36,086 nt of DNA, from the NCBI GenBank assembly GCA_015256455.1, contig JABZMB010000010.1, forward strand, positions 1 to 36,086, in the 5' to 3' direction. The notes under the pieces were generated by a model. It was not told the DNA's origin. It was given only the letters and a program-made list of their open reading frames with translations, and ran no database searches. A program made the position numbers and the translations under genes. Shown piece after piece: positions 15,582 to 23,350 of the stretch. How positions within the stretch are numbered: the stretch's first letter is position 1; every line of letters starts with the position of its first letter. Source of the DNA: Solobacterium sp. (lineage in GTDB: Bacteria > Bacillota_I > Bacilli_A > Erysipelotrichales > Erysipelotrichaceae).

Positions 15582-18527
15582 ATGTTTCTAAAACGAATCG
15601 AAATGCAGGGATTTAAGTCTTTTGCGGATCGTACAATTATTCAGTTTGATCATCCGATTACTGGCATTGTAGGTCCTAATGGTTGTGGTAAATCAAATAT
15701 CGCCGACTCAGTACGTTGGGTACTTGGTGAACAAAGCGCTAAGAGTATGCGTGGCGATAAAATGAATGATGTTATTTTTGCTGGTAGTGCTGATCGTCGT
15801 AGAGTCAATATGGCGGAAGTTACTTTAGTATTTGACAATACAAATCACATTTTAAATGATGACAAAGACGAGATAGAAGTGACGCGTCGTCTTTTTCGTG
15901 ATTCTGGCGAAGCAGAATATTTAATTAATCGCAAAAATGTACGTTTAAAGGATATTGTTGATTTTTTCTTAGATACAGGACTTGGTAAAGATAGTTTAAG
16001 CATTATCTCACAAGGTAATGTCTTATCTTTTGCGGAAGCAAAGCCTCTTGAACGTCGTGGTATCTTTGAAGAAGCTGCAGGTGTAGCGAAGTATAAAAAG
16101 AGAAAGCTAGAGTCTTTATCAAAACTAGAAAGAACAAAGGCAAATTTAGATCGTTCTAACGATATTTTAATTGAGCTTGAAAAGCAGGTTTCACCATTAA
16201 AAAGACAAGCTAGAAAAGCAGAGATTTACCGTGAAAAGAAGAAACGTTTAGAAGAAATCGAAATCTCAGTTCTAGTACAAGATATTGAAAGTATCCACGC
16301 AGATATTGAGACTGCAAAAAAAGCACTCTTTGATATTGAAACAAAGACAACAATGTTTTCTACAGATATTCAAATCAACGAAACAAAACTCTCTGAAAGT
16401 AGAAGACAGATTTCTATATTAGACCGTGAAATTAACGACTTACAAGATGAACTAATGAAGAAGTTCAATGAAATTGCTGGTTTAGAAGCACGTCGTACAG
16501 AGCTTGATGAAAAGCGTAAGTATATTGTAGAAACTGGTACAAATGAACAGAAGGCTAAACAACTTGCCGGTTTAATTGAAGAAGCTAGAGTTGAGTATGA
16601 AGACCGTCAAAAGCGCTTAGATGATTTGAATACGGAAATTCGTTTATATTCACAACAATTAAGTGCTGCGGCAGCAAATATCGTTGATAAACGCAGTGAA
16701 TATGACCAAGCATCCAATCGTTTACGTTCACTTGAAAACAGAAAGAACGTTATTGATCAGTTAATGCGTAATCCATTCAATAATCAACAAGGTATTCGTT
16801 CTATTATGGATAACCAGAATGCTTTATCCGGTATTTTGGGTGTAATTGGACAAGTATTACAGGTCGAAAATGGTTATGAAGAAGCAGTTTCAACAGCCTT
16901 AGGTGCAGCAATGAATCATATCGTTACTGTTGATGAGCAGGCTGCTCGTGATGCGATTCGTTTCTTAAATCGTAACCAATCGGGTCGTGCAACATTCTTA
17001 CCATTAACAGTATGCACACCTCGCTATGTGTCTCAAGATAATCAGATTATTTGTCAGAATACAAAGGGTTATTTAGGTGTAGCTGCAGAATTTGTTAAAA
17101 ATAATGATCAGTTTGAACCGGTAATTACGAGCTTATTAAATAATGTTCTTGTTGTAGAGGACATGGAAGCTGGGAATGAGTTATCTACATTAACCAACCG
17201 CTTATACAAGATTGTGACACTTAGTGGAGAAGTCATTCACCGTGGTGGTTCTATGACTGGTGGTAAAACACGTCACGATACAAATATCATGACTATGCGC
17301 AAAGAAGCAGAAGAAATTAATGCGTTAATTGATGCGGAATCTGCACGTCTAGAACTTGCGACAAAGGCTTTAAATCAAGCAAACGAAGCTCGTGATAAAG
17401 CAGCGCAAGCGATGAGTGAAAAGCGCTATGCAGTTGCGGCTCTTGAACCTGTCGTAGATGCTAAGAAAGCTAAACTTGAAAAGTTAAAGAATGACTTAGC
17501 ATTATTAGATCCTAAGGGATTAAATCATGAAAGTGATGAATCTCATACAGAAGAATTAATTGTCCGCTTAAACCAAGCATATCTTGAACGTGATACGATC
17601 ACAAACGATATGAAAGCAAAGCGTGAACAAAGATATCAGATTAACCAAGAAGCAGAACGTAGAGAACAACAAACTCGTCAAATGCGTAAAGAATTAAGTA
17701 CTGCAGAAGCCAGTGCAAATGCAATTAAAGTTGATCAAGGAAAGCTTGAAACACGTATGGAATCTTGTTTACAAAGACTTGCAAGCGAATACCAGTTAAC
17801 ATATGAATTTGCTAAGACGAAGGTAACTGATGAACAACTTGAAAACGCAAAGGAAGAAGTTGCACAGTTGCGTGCGGATATTGAACGTCTTGGTAATATC
17901 AATATGAACGCACCAGAGGAATATAACGAAGTTAATGAACGCTATGAAACTTTAAAGAATCAGATTTCGGAATTAACAGAAAGTGTTGATAAGATTTTAG
18001 CTGCGATTGATGAGATGGATACAGTCATGAAACGTCAGTTTAAGGAAACTTTCGATAAAGTTAACGCAGAGTTTAATGATATTTTCCGCGCCCTTTATGG
18101 TGGTGGTAAAGCAGTTCTTACACTACAAGATCCATCAGATATCTTAAATACAGGAATTGATATTGATGCACAACCTCCAGGTAAGGCTGTTCAAAATAAC
18201 ATGTTATTCTCTGGTGGTGAAAAGAGTTTAATTGCATTATGTGTACTATTTGCAATATTGAAGATTAAGCCTGTACCTATGGTCATTCTTGATGAGGTAG
18301 AAGCAGCGCTAGACCCAGGTAACGTAGAGCGTTTTGCTCAATACTTACATCACTATACACACCAGACACAGTTTATCGTTGTTACACACCGTCCTGGTAC
18401 GATGGAAAACGCTGACGTTCTATATGGTGTAACAATGCAAAACCAGGGTGTATCACAGATGTTAAAGGTTGCCTTACATGATGCTCTCAGTATGGCAGAT
18501 GCTACAAATGAGGAGGTACAAGCATGA
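15582..18527 (+). CDS. smc: Chromosome segregation/condensation ATPase SMC (short-armed)
   Basis: 981 residues; most bacterial SMC proteins are about 1150-1200. SMC dimers with ScpA/ScpB condense and align chromosome arms. All functional parts are in one frame. Walker A is GPNGCGKSN (Lys37). The Q-loop region ISQGNVLSF and FEEAAGVAKYKKRK follow. The N-terminal coiled coil is about 175-395 and the hinge about 404-545 (GILGVIGQVLQVENGYEEAVSTA through GGSMTGGK). The C-terminal coil is about 565-800, then the signature FSGGEKSL (Ser877) and Walker B VILDEVEAALD (Asp904-Glu905). The missing length lies in the arms. AAGGAG precedes the ATG. rnc, often upstream, is absent. Confidence 0.97.
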   Translation: MFLKRIEMQGFKSFADRTIIQFDHPITGIVGPNGCGKSNIADSVRWVLGEQSAKSMRGDKMNDVIFAGSADRRRVNMAEVTLVFDNTNHILNDDKDEIEVTRRLFRDSGEAEYLINRKNVRLKDIVDFFLDTGLGKDSLSIISQGNVLSFAEAKPLERRGIFEEAAGVAKYKKRKLESLSKLERTKANLDRSNDILIELEKQVSPLKRQARKAEIYREKKKRLEEIEISVLVQDIESIHADIETAKKALFDIETKTTMFSTDIQINETKLSESRRQISILDREINDLQDELMKKFNEIAGLEARRTELDEKRKYIVETGTNEQKAKQLAGLIEEARVEYEDRQKRLDDLNTEIRLYSQQLSAAAANIVDKRSEYDQASNRLRSLENRKNVIDQLMRNPFNNQQGIRSIMDNQNALSGILGVIGQVLQVENGYEEAVSTALGAAMNHIVTVDEQAARDAIRFLNRNQSGRATFLPLTVCTPRYVSQDNQIICQNTKGYLGVAAEFVKNNDQFEPVITSLLNNVLVVEDMEAGNELSTLTNRLYKIVTLSGEVIHRGGSMTGGKTRHDTNIMTMRKEAEEINALIDAESARLELATKALNQANEARDKAAQAMSEKRYAVAALEPVVDAKKAKLEKLKNDLALLDPKGLNHESDESHTEELIVRLNQAYLERDTITNDMKAKREQRYQINQEAERREQQTRQMRKELSTAEASANAIKVDQGKLETRMESCLQRLASEYQLTYEFAKTKVTDEQLENAKEEVAQLRADIERLGNINMNAPEEYNEVNERYETLKNQISELTESVDKILAAIDEMDTVMKRQFKETFDKVNAEFNDIFRALYGGGKAVLTLQDPSDILNTGIDIDAQPPGKAVQNNMLFSGGEKSLIALCVLFAILKIKPVPMVILDEVEAALDPGNVERFAQYLHHYTHQTQFIVVTHRPGTMENADVLYGVTMQNQGVSQMLKVALHDALSMADATNEEVQA

Positions 18528-19495
18528 GTTTTTTAGATAAGTTAAAAGAAGCCTTCTCTAAAAAAGATGATAAAGCTACATATCTTTCTGGTTTTAAAAA
18601 ATCAAAACAAACATTTGGTGATCAATTAAACCAAATGCAATACAAATACAAAGGGGTAGATGATGAATTTCTTGAACAGTTAACAATTATTCTTTTGGAG
18701 AGTGACGTTGGAATAGAAACAGCAGACTATATCTGCGAACAGATGAAGTTAAAGTGCTCTGAATATCCTTCAATTACTTTTAAGTGGGCGATGAATTTCT
18801 TACTTGAAACAATGAAGGAAATTTATGAAGCAACACCTGATAAACCAATCTCATTTAATGAGAATGGTACGACTGTATTCTTATTAGAAGGTGTGAATGG
18901 TTCTGGAAAAACAACAACATCTGCTAAACTTGCACGCATGTTTTTAGACCAAGGGAAGACAGTTGCATTTACAGCAGCGGATACTTTCCGTGCTGGTGCA
19001 ATTGACCAACTTGCAAAGTGGGGTGAACGCTTAGGTGTCCCTTGTATCAAAGGAATTGAAAACGGAGATCCTAGTGCAGCAATCGTTGATGGATGTCGTT
19101 ATGCACAAGAAAATAATATAGATATCTTATTATGCGATACTGCTGGACGTTTACAAAACAAAGCGAATCTAATGAATGAGCTATCTAAGATGAATCGTGT
19201 AGCGGCGAAAGAAATTCCTGGTGCACCACATAATACATGGCTTGTATTAGATGCAACAACAGGGCAAAATGGTTTGTCTCAAGCACAAATTTTCGCAGAA
19301 GCAACAAATTTAAGCGGTATTATCTTAACAAAGATGGATGGAACAGCAAAGGGTGGTATAGTGATTGCGATTAAGCATAAACTACATATTCCTGTATATT
19401 ATTTAGGATTAGGTGAGCAGCCTACTGACTTACGTCCATTTGACTTAGATGCATACTTATATAGCATTTCAGAAGGGCTAGAAAATGCAAAGTAA
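18524..19495 (+). CDS. ftsY: Signal recognition particle receptor FtsY
   Basis: 323 residues. SRP GTPase that docks ribosome-nascent-chain complexes at the membrane. A short N-terminal basic segment replaces the long acidic A domain. The N domain spans about 25-105 and the G domain follows with GVNGSGKTTTSAKLA (G1), DTFRAGAIDQL, DTAGR (G3), TKMDGTAKGG (G4) and GLGEQPTDLRPF near the end. The start overlaps the smc stop (ATGA). It continues into ylxM, so smc-ftsY-ylxM form one unit. ffh, the usual next gene, is not in this window. Confidence 0.97.
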   Translation: MSFLDKLKEAFSKKDDKATYLSGFKKSKQTFGDQLNQMQYKYKGVDDEFLEQLTIILLESDVGIETADYICEQMKLKCSEYPSITFKWAMNFLLETMKEIYEATPDKPISFNENGTTVFLLEGVNGSGKTTTSAKLARMFLDQGKTVAFTAADTFRAGAIDQLAKWGERLGVPCIKGIENGDPSAAIVDGCRYAQENNIDILLCDTAGRLQNKANLMNELSKMNRVAAKEIPGAPHNTWLVLDATTGQNGLSQAQIFAEATNLSGIILTKMDGTAKGGIVIAIKHKLHIPVYYLGLGEQPTDLRPFDLDAYLYSISEGLENAK

Positions 19496-19802
19496 GTTAT
19501 ATTACAACAGTTTATTAGACTTTTACGAAAAACTATTAACACAGAAACAACAAGAGATTTGTAACTTCTATTTCCGAGATGATCTATCATTGCAGGAAAT
19601 CAGTGAACTTGTAAATACATCACGTGCAGCGATTCATGATACAATCAAGCGCTGTCGTATTGAACTAGATTCTTATGAAGAAAAGTTAGGTATGTATGCT
19701 TCTTACACAAAACGATGCAAGCTATATGAAAAGATTCGAAAGGTTGGTTCAGCAGAGGTTGTTAAATTAATCGACCAATGCTTAGATACAGAAATTGATT
19801 AA
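19485..19802 (+). CDS. ylxM: YlxM family (UPF0122) helix-turn-helix SRP-associated protein
   Basis: 105 residues. Family motif LLTQKQQEICNFYFRDDLSLQEISE followed by a sigma-like helix-turn-helix VNTSRAAIHDTIKRCRIELDSYEEKLG. YlxM is reported to modulate SRP assembly in streptococci; its DNA-binding-like fold makes a regulatory role possible. It overlaps ftsY by 11 bases, the standard ftsY-ylxM-ffh order, but acetate kinase follows where ffh would be. Confidence 0.93.
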   Translation: MQSKLYYNSLLDFYEKLLTQKQQEICNFYFRDDLSLQEISELVNTSRAAIHDTIKRCRIELDSYEEKLGMYASYTKRCKLYEKIRKVGSAEVVKLIDQCLDTEID

Positions 19803-19812
19803 GGAGGAAGAT

Positions 19813-21009
19813 ATGAGTAAGGTCATTTCAGTAAATTCAGGATCATCATCACTAAAGTTTCAATTATTTGATATGCCAAGTGAAACAGTTTTAACAAGTG
19901 GACAGGCAGAACGTATTGGTCAACAGATGGGTGCGTTCACTATCAAGTACAATGGTAAAAAGGAAACAGTAGAGCTTCCAATTCCAAACCATAAAGTAGC
20001 TGTTGATATACTTTTAAATAAATTAACAGAACTTGGTATTGTAGAAAATCTTGATGAAATCAAGGGTGCAGGTCACCGTATCGTACAAGGTGGTTCTTCA
20101 TTTGATCAGTCTGTAGTTGTGGATGAAGAAGTTGAAAAGCTTGTTGAAGAATATGGTGAACTAGCTCCATTACATAACCCAGCACACTTAGTATGTTATA
20201 GAGCATTTAAGGAATCTTTACCAAATATTGGACACGTATTCGTATTTGATACAGCATTCCATCAGACAATGCCAGAGGAATCATATATGTTCCCAGTACC
20301 ATATGAATGGTATACAGATTATAAGATTCGTCGTTATGGTGCTCATGGTACAAGTCATCAATATGTTAACCGTCGTACTGCTGAATTAATGGGTAAAGAC
20401 GTTAATAGCTTAAATATGATTACTTGCCACTTAGGTAATGGTGCTTCTATTACCGCAATTAAGAATGGTAAAGTTATTAATACATCTATGGGATTAACAC
20501 CATTAGGCGGAATTATGATGGGTACTCGTTGTGGTGACATTGATCCAACTGTTGTATACTACATGATGAAGAAGTTAGGATGCACACCAGATGATATGGA
20601 TACATATTTAAATAAAAAGTCTGGTATGTTAGGCATTTCAGGTATTAGTTCTGATGCTCGTGATGTTCAGGCAGCAATTGATGCAGGAGATCCTCGTGGT
20701 ATTTTAACTGGTAAACTATATACAAACCGTGTTATTAACGTTGTAGGTGGCTATTACTTCCAATTAGGACACGTAGATGCAATTGCATTTACAGCAGGTC
20801 TTGGTGAAAATGATGATGCATGCAGAGAACGTATTTTAAAGGCGATGGAAGAAGCGTTAGGCTTAAGCATCGACTATGAATTAAATGCTACAATTCATGG
20901 TAAGGAATGTCTCATTTCCAAGCCTGATTCAAAGGTACAGGTATGGATTGTTCCTACAAACGAAGAAGTTGTAATTGCACGCGATACAGTTAGATTGTTA
21001 GGTCTATAA
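19813..21009 (+). CDS. ackA: Acetate kinase
   Basis: 398 residues, full length. It converts acetyl phosphate and ADP to acetate and ATP in mixed-acid fermentation. The N-terminus VISVNSGSSSLKFQLFDM, GAHGTSHQYV, CHLGNGASITAI, MGTRCGDIDP and FTAGLGENDD are ASKHA-fold acetate kinase motifs. The frame is open from a TTG at 19795, but AAGGAGG at 19801-19807 directs the ATG at 19813. The preceding ylxM stop is two bases upstream of this ribosome binding site. No phosphotransacetylase gene is nearby. Confidence 0.98.
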   Translation: MSKVISVNSGSSSLKFQLFDMPSETVLTSGQAERIGQQMGAFTIKYNGKKETVELPIPNHKVAVDILLNKLTELGIVENLDEIKGAGHRIVQGGSSFDQSVVVDEEVEKLVEEYGELAPLHNPAHLVCYRAFKESLPNIGHVFVFDTAFHQTMPEESYMFPVPYEWYTDYKIRRYGAHGTSHQYVNRRTAELMGKDVNSLNMITCHLGNGASITAIKNGKVINTSMGLTPLGGIMMGTRCGDIDPTVVYYMMKKLGCTPDDMDTYLNKKSGMLGISGISSDARDVQAAIDAGDPRGILTGKLYTNRVINVVGGYYFQLGHVDAIAFTAGLGENDDACRERILKAMEEALGLSIDYELNATIHGKECLISKPDSKVQVWIVPTNEEVVIARDTVRLLGL

Positions 21010-21956
21010 TGAATCTCGATTTTAAGGCATTATTAAAGACAATTGAAGATGCAGATGTCATTACATTATTTAGACATACACATCCTGATTGTGATGCACT
21101 AAGCTCCCAGAATGGTATGTGTAGTTGGATTAAAGCGAACTTTCCAGACAAGAGGGTATATAGATTAGGGGAGGAGACAACAGATCAAACTGTTTATCCA
21201 CCATCTGATACAGTTGATGAAGATACAATACGTTGTAGTACAGCAATTGTTCTAGATACCGGAAACAAAGAGCGTATTGATGATCAACGTTATGCACTTG
21301 CAAAACAAGTGATTAAAATTGATCACCATCCAAATCTAGATCCGTATGGAAATCAGAATTATGTCTGTGAAGAAGCAGCTGCTACTTGTGAAATTCTCAC
21401 AAGTTTCTTTGCAAGCTGTGAAAATCAGATTATGAATCATGAGATTGCAACATACCTATATAAGGGGCTATTAACAGATACCTTATGCTTTAGAACAAGT
21501 AATACAACACAACACACACTAGAAATGGCAGCAAAATTAGCATCATATAATCTAGCAATTCCAGAACTAAATCGTGAGTTATTTGATGTTAGTTATAAAA
21601 CATTTCTTTTCAGTAATTGGATTCGTTCCAATACACAGTTGCTTGGTCAATATTTAGCTTATGTGATTATTCCAGAAACTATTCAGCATGAATACAATAT
21701 TAGTGCTTCATCAGCACGTAATCGCATTGATGAGATTGGTCATGTAAAAGAATTTTCAATTTGGGCTATTTTTACAGAGAAAACTGTAGATGGACATAAA
21801 CTTTATGATGGCTCATTACGTTCTAAAACAGCAATTATAAATACAATTGCAAATCAATACCATGGTGGCGGTCACAAGAATGCTTCCGGTGTTAAAGATC
21901 TGACTGAAAATGATTTACAAAATCTACTACAAGATTTATATAAAGTTAGTATGTAG
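21009..21956 (+). CDS. nrnA: DHH/DHHA1 phosphoesterase, NrnA-like (oligoribonuclease / pAp phosphatase)
   Basis: 315 residues. The DHH domain has HTHPDCDALSS (motif I), VLDTGN (motif II), KIDHHPN (motif III, the DHH triad) and TDTLCFRT. The DHHA1 domain ends in GGGHKNASG. In Bacillota this family degrades 2-5 nt RNA oligomers and dephosphorylates 3'-phosphoadenosine 5'-phosphate. The ATG overlaps the ackA stop by one base (TAATG). An inverted repeat follows its stop. Confidence 0.94.
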   Translation: MNLDFKALLKTIEDADVITLFRHTHPDCDALSSQNGMCSWIKANFPDKRVYRLGEETTDQTVYPPSDTVDEDTIRCSTAIVLDTGNKERIDDQRYALAKQVIKIDHHPNLDPYGNQNYVCEEAAATCEILTSFFASCENQIMNHEIATYLYKGLLTDTLCFRTSNTTQHTLEMAAKLASYNLAIPELNRELFDVSYKTFLFSNWIRSNTQLLGQYLAYVIIPETIQHEYNISASSARNRIDEIGHVKEFSIWAIFTEKTVDGHKLYDGSLRSKTAIINTIANQYHGGGHKNASGVKDLTENDLQNLLQDLYKVSM

Positions 21957-21993
21957 CACATATAAACAAAAAATGTCAATATTGAATGTGCTA
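21954..21993. repeat. Inverted repeat spanning the hup promoter -35
   Basis: TAGCACAT (21954-21961, overlapping the nrnA stop) and ATGTGCTA (21986-21993) are perfect 8-base inverted arms 24 bases apart. The right arm overlaps the proposed hup -35. No T run follows, so it is not a normal terminator; it could be an operator or a weak transcript 3' end. Confidence 0.5.
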
Positions 21994-22011
21994 TAAAAAC
22001 TATAGTAAAAT
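21982..22011 (+). promoter_or_regulatory. Promoter for hup
   Basis: TTGAAT (21982-21987) as -35 and TAAAAT (22006-22011) as -10, 18 bases apart, followed by AGGAGG and the HU start at 22037. Confidence 0.6.
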
Positions 22012-22036
22012 ACAAACATATTAGGAGGAAATTAAA

Positions 22037-22321
22037 ATGGCAGAAACATTAAATAAGAAGAGTATTGCTGAATTAGTAGCTGAAAAGCACAACCTAACTA
22101 AGAAAGAAGCAGCAGAGATTATCGATTTAGTATTTGATACAGTATCAGGTACTTTAAAAGATGGTGGTCGTGTAGATATTTCCGGTTTTGGTAAGTTTGA
22201 AGTTAAGACACGTGCAGCTCGCACAGGTATCAACCCACAAACAAAAGAAACAATCAAGATTCCAGCATCAAAGGTTCCTGGATTCAAAGCAGCTAAGAAC
22301 TTAAAGGAATTAGTTAAGTAA
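22037..22321 (+). CDS. hup: HU family DNA-binding protein
   Basis: 94 residues. Nucleoid-associated dimer that bends DNA. It has KKSIAELVAEKHNLTKKEAAEIID at the N-terminus, GFGKFEVKTRAARTGINPQT (beta arm with the RxGxNPxT tip that intercalates DNA) and IPASKVPGFKAAKNLKELV. Strong AGGAGG and its own promoter and terminator suggest high, independent expression. It is the last rightward gene before the dif-like site. Confidence 0.97.
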   Translation: MAETLNKKSIAELVAEKHNLTKKEAAEIIDLVFDTVSGTLKDGGRVDISGFGKFEVKTRAARTGINPQTKETIKIPASKVPGFKAAKNLKELVK

Positions 22322-22327
22322 GCTCTA

Positions 22328-22355
22328 AGGCACTCATACGAGTGTCTTTTCTTTT
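22328..22355 (+). terminator. Intrinsic terminator of hup
   Basis: AGGCACTC (22328-22335) pairs with GAGTGTCT (22340-22347) with one G-U pair and a 4-base loop, then TTTCTTTT. Confidence 0.88.
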
Positions 22356-22365
22356 ATTATAAGTA

Positions 22366-22393
22366 ACTTCGCATAATGTATGTTATGCGATTT
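22366..22393. other. Probable dif site (Xer recombination site for chromosome dimer resolution)
   Basis: A 28-bp site built like a classical dif: left arm ACTTCGCATAA (22366-22376), 6-base centre TGTATG (22377-22382) and right arm TTATGCGATTT (22383-22393). The arms are inverted copies at 9 of 11 positions, with 8 perfect base pairs next to the centre. Against E. coli dif as I recall it, about 20 of 28 bases match, including twelve in a row (CGCATAATGTAT) and TTATG. Against the Bacillus-type dif about 20 of 28 also match, including the first five bases ACTTC. It lies between the hup and xer terminators, is not coding, and is 37 bases from a tyrosine recombinase gene. No lab data are implied. 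Confidence 0.8.
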
Positions 22394-22403
22394 AAATAAA
22401 TAT

Positions 22404-22438
22404 AAAAAGATGAGTCTCTTATAGAGTGATTACTCATC
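22404..22438 (-). terminator. Intrinsic terminator of the xer-dinB-recN run
   Basis: Read on the minus strand: GATGAGT (22438-22432) pairs with ACTCATC (22415-22409), with a further CTCT/AGAG pairing inside the loop, followed by five T bases (A run at 22404-22408). It overlaps the recombinase stop codon. Confidence 0.8.
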
Positions 22439-23350
22439 CTTCTTCTTTGGTATATCTAAGTCTTGTGATGCTAATGGATTAAACTTACTATACGCATCAA
22501 ACAATTGTTTATTTTGTACGTGTGTATAGATTTCTGTAGTCTGTATATTACTGTGACCTAGGATTTCTTGAATACTACGTAAATCAGCGCCACCTTGTAA
22601 CATATGTGTTGCGTAACTGTGTCTTAGTTTATGTGGTGTAATATGCTTTTTAAAACCAAGTTCGACACATTTGCGTTGTAATAGTAATTCTACGTATTTA
22701 CTAGTAATCTTACGACCAAATCGATTTAAAAAGAACATATTGGTCTTTTTATGAACTAGATTAACACGTGTAATAGAAACGTATTGTTTTAGAAGTGGAA
22801 TACTACCTTTTGGTATTGGAACAATGCGTTCCTTATCCCCTTTTCCAAGTACACGAATTTTGCCTGTATCAAGGTCTACACGATTAATTGTTAGATTACA
22901 CACTTCAGATACACGTAAACCACAACTATAGATAGTCTCTAGAAGTGTATGATCTAGATTATCCTGGATATTTGTATCGTCAAACGACTGCATTAACATT
23001 TTAATTTCATCGACAGTACAATACACTGGCAATGTTTTAGGTCCTTTATGTACCTGCAAGTTTAAGCTTGGATCTGCTTCATCATGCATCATCGTCATAA
23101 ACTGGTGAAATGATCGTATCGCAGCAGTCATTCTTGCTAATGATGATGGAGCTTTATATTCACTTTGGTTTGCAATAAACTCTTCAATTAACTCTGGTTG
23201 AATCTTTTTTGTATTTGTAATGCCTTGTTCATCTAAAAATTGTTTATATTGCTTTAAATCATTTTCATATGAAGATACTGTACGCTTGCTCTTGCCTTCG
23301 TTAATTTTTATATTAGTGAAATATTCAGCAAATGCATCATGAATCTTCAT
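22430..23350 (-). CDS. xerD: XerD-like site-specific tyrosine recombinase
   Basis: 306 residues. N-terminal SAM-like core-binding domain (about 5-90) and C-terminal catalytic domain with all six catalytic residues: Arg146 (SCGLRVSE), Lys170 (GKGDKER), His240 and Arg243 (PHKLRH), His266 (LGHSNIQTT) and nucleophile Tyr275 (EIYTHV). The tail after the tyrosine (FDAYSKFNPLA) resembles XerD, ending with a short basic-acidic extension. It is expected to resolve chromosome dimers at dif, normally with XerC and FtsK. It overlaps dinB by 14 bases, and AAGGAG seven bases upstream fixes the start. The dif-like site is just past its terminator. No prophage genes surround it, so a phage integrase is unlikely. 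Confidence 0.93.
   Translation of the reverse strand: MKIHDAFAEYFTNIKINEGKSKRTVSSYENDLKQYKQFLDEQGITNTKKIQPELIEEFIANQSEYKAPSSLARMTAAIRSFHQFMTMMHDEADPSLNLQVHKGPKTLPVYCTVDEIKMLMQSFDDTNIQDNLDHTLLETIYSCGLRVSEVCNLTINRVDLDTGKIRVLGKGDKERIVPIPKGSIPLLKQYVSITRVNLVHKKTNMFFLNRFGRKITSKYVELLLQRKCVELGFKKHITPHKLRHSYATHMLQGGADLRSIQEILGHSNIQTTEIYTHVQNKQLFDAYSKFNPLASQDLDIPKKKDE

Noticed and set aside
15582..18527. smc shortened by a frameshift or assembly deletion
   Set aside because: Walker A, hinge, signature and Walker B all sit in one uninterrupted frame with normal neighbours, so a naturally short coil is more likely. An internal in-frame deletion in the assembly cannot be excluded.
22430..23350. Recombinase as a phage or integrative-element integrase
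   Set aside because: No phage or mobilisation genes, no flanking direct repeats and a conserved-looking operon with dinB and recN; its length and C-terminal region fit XerD.
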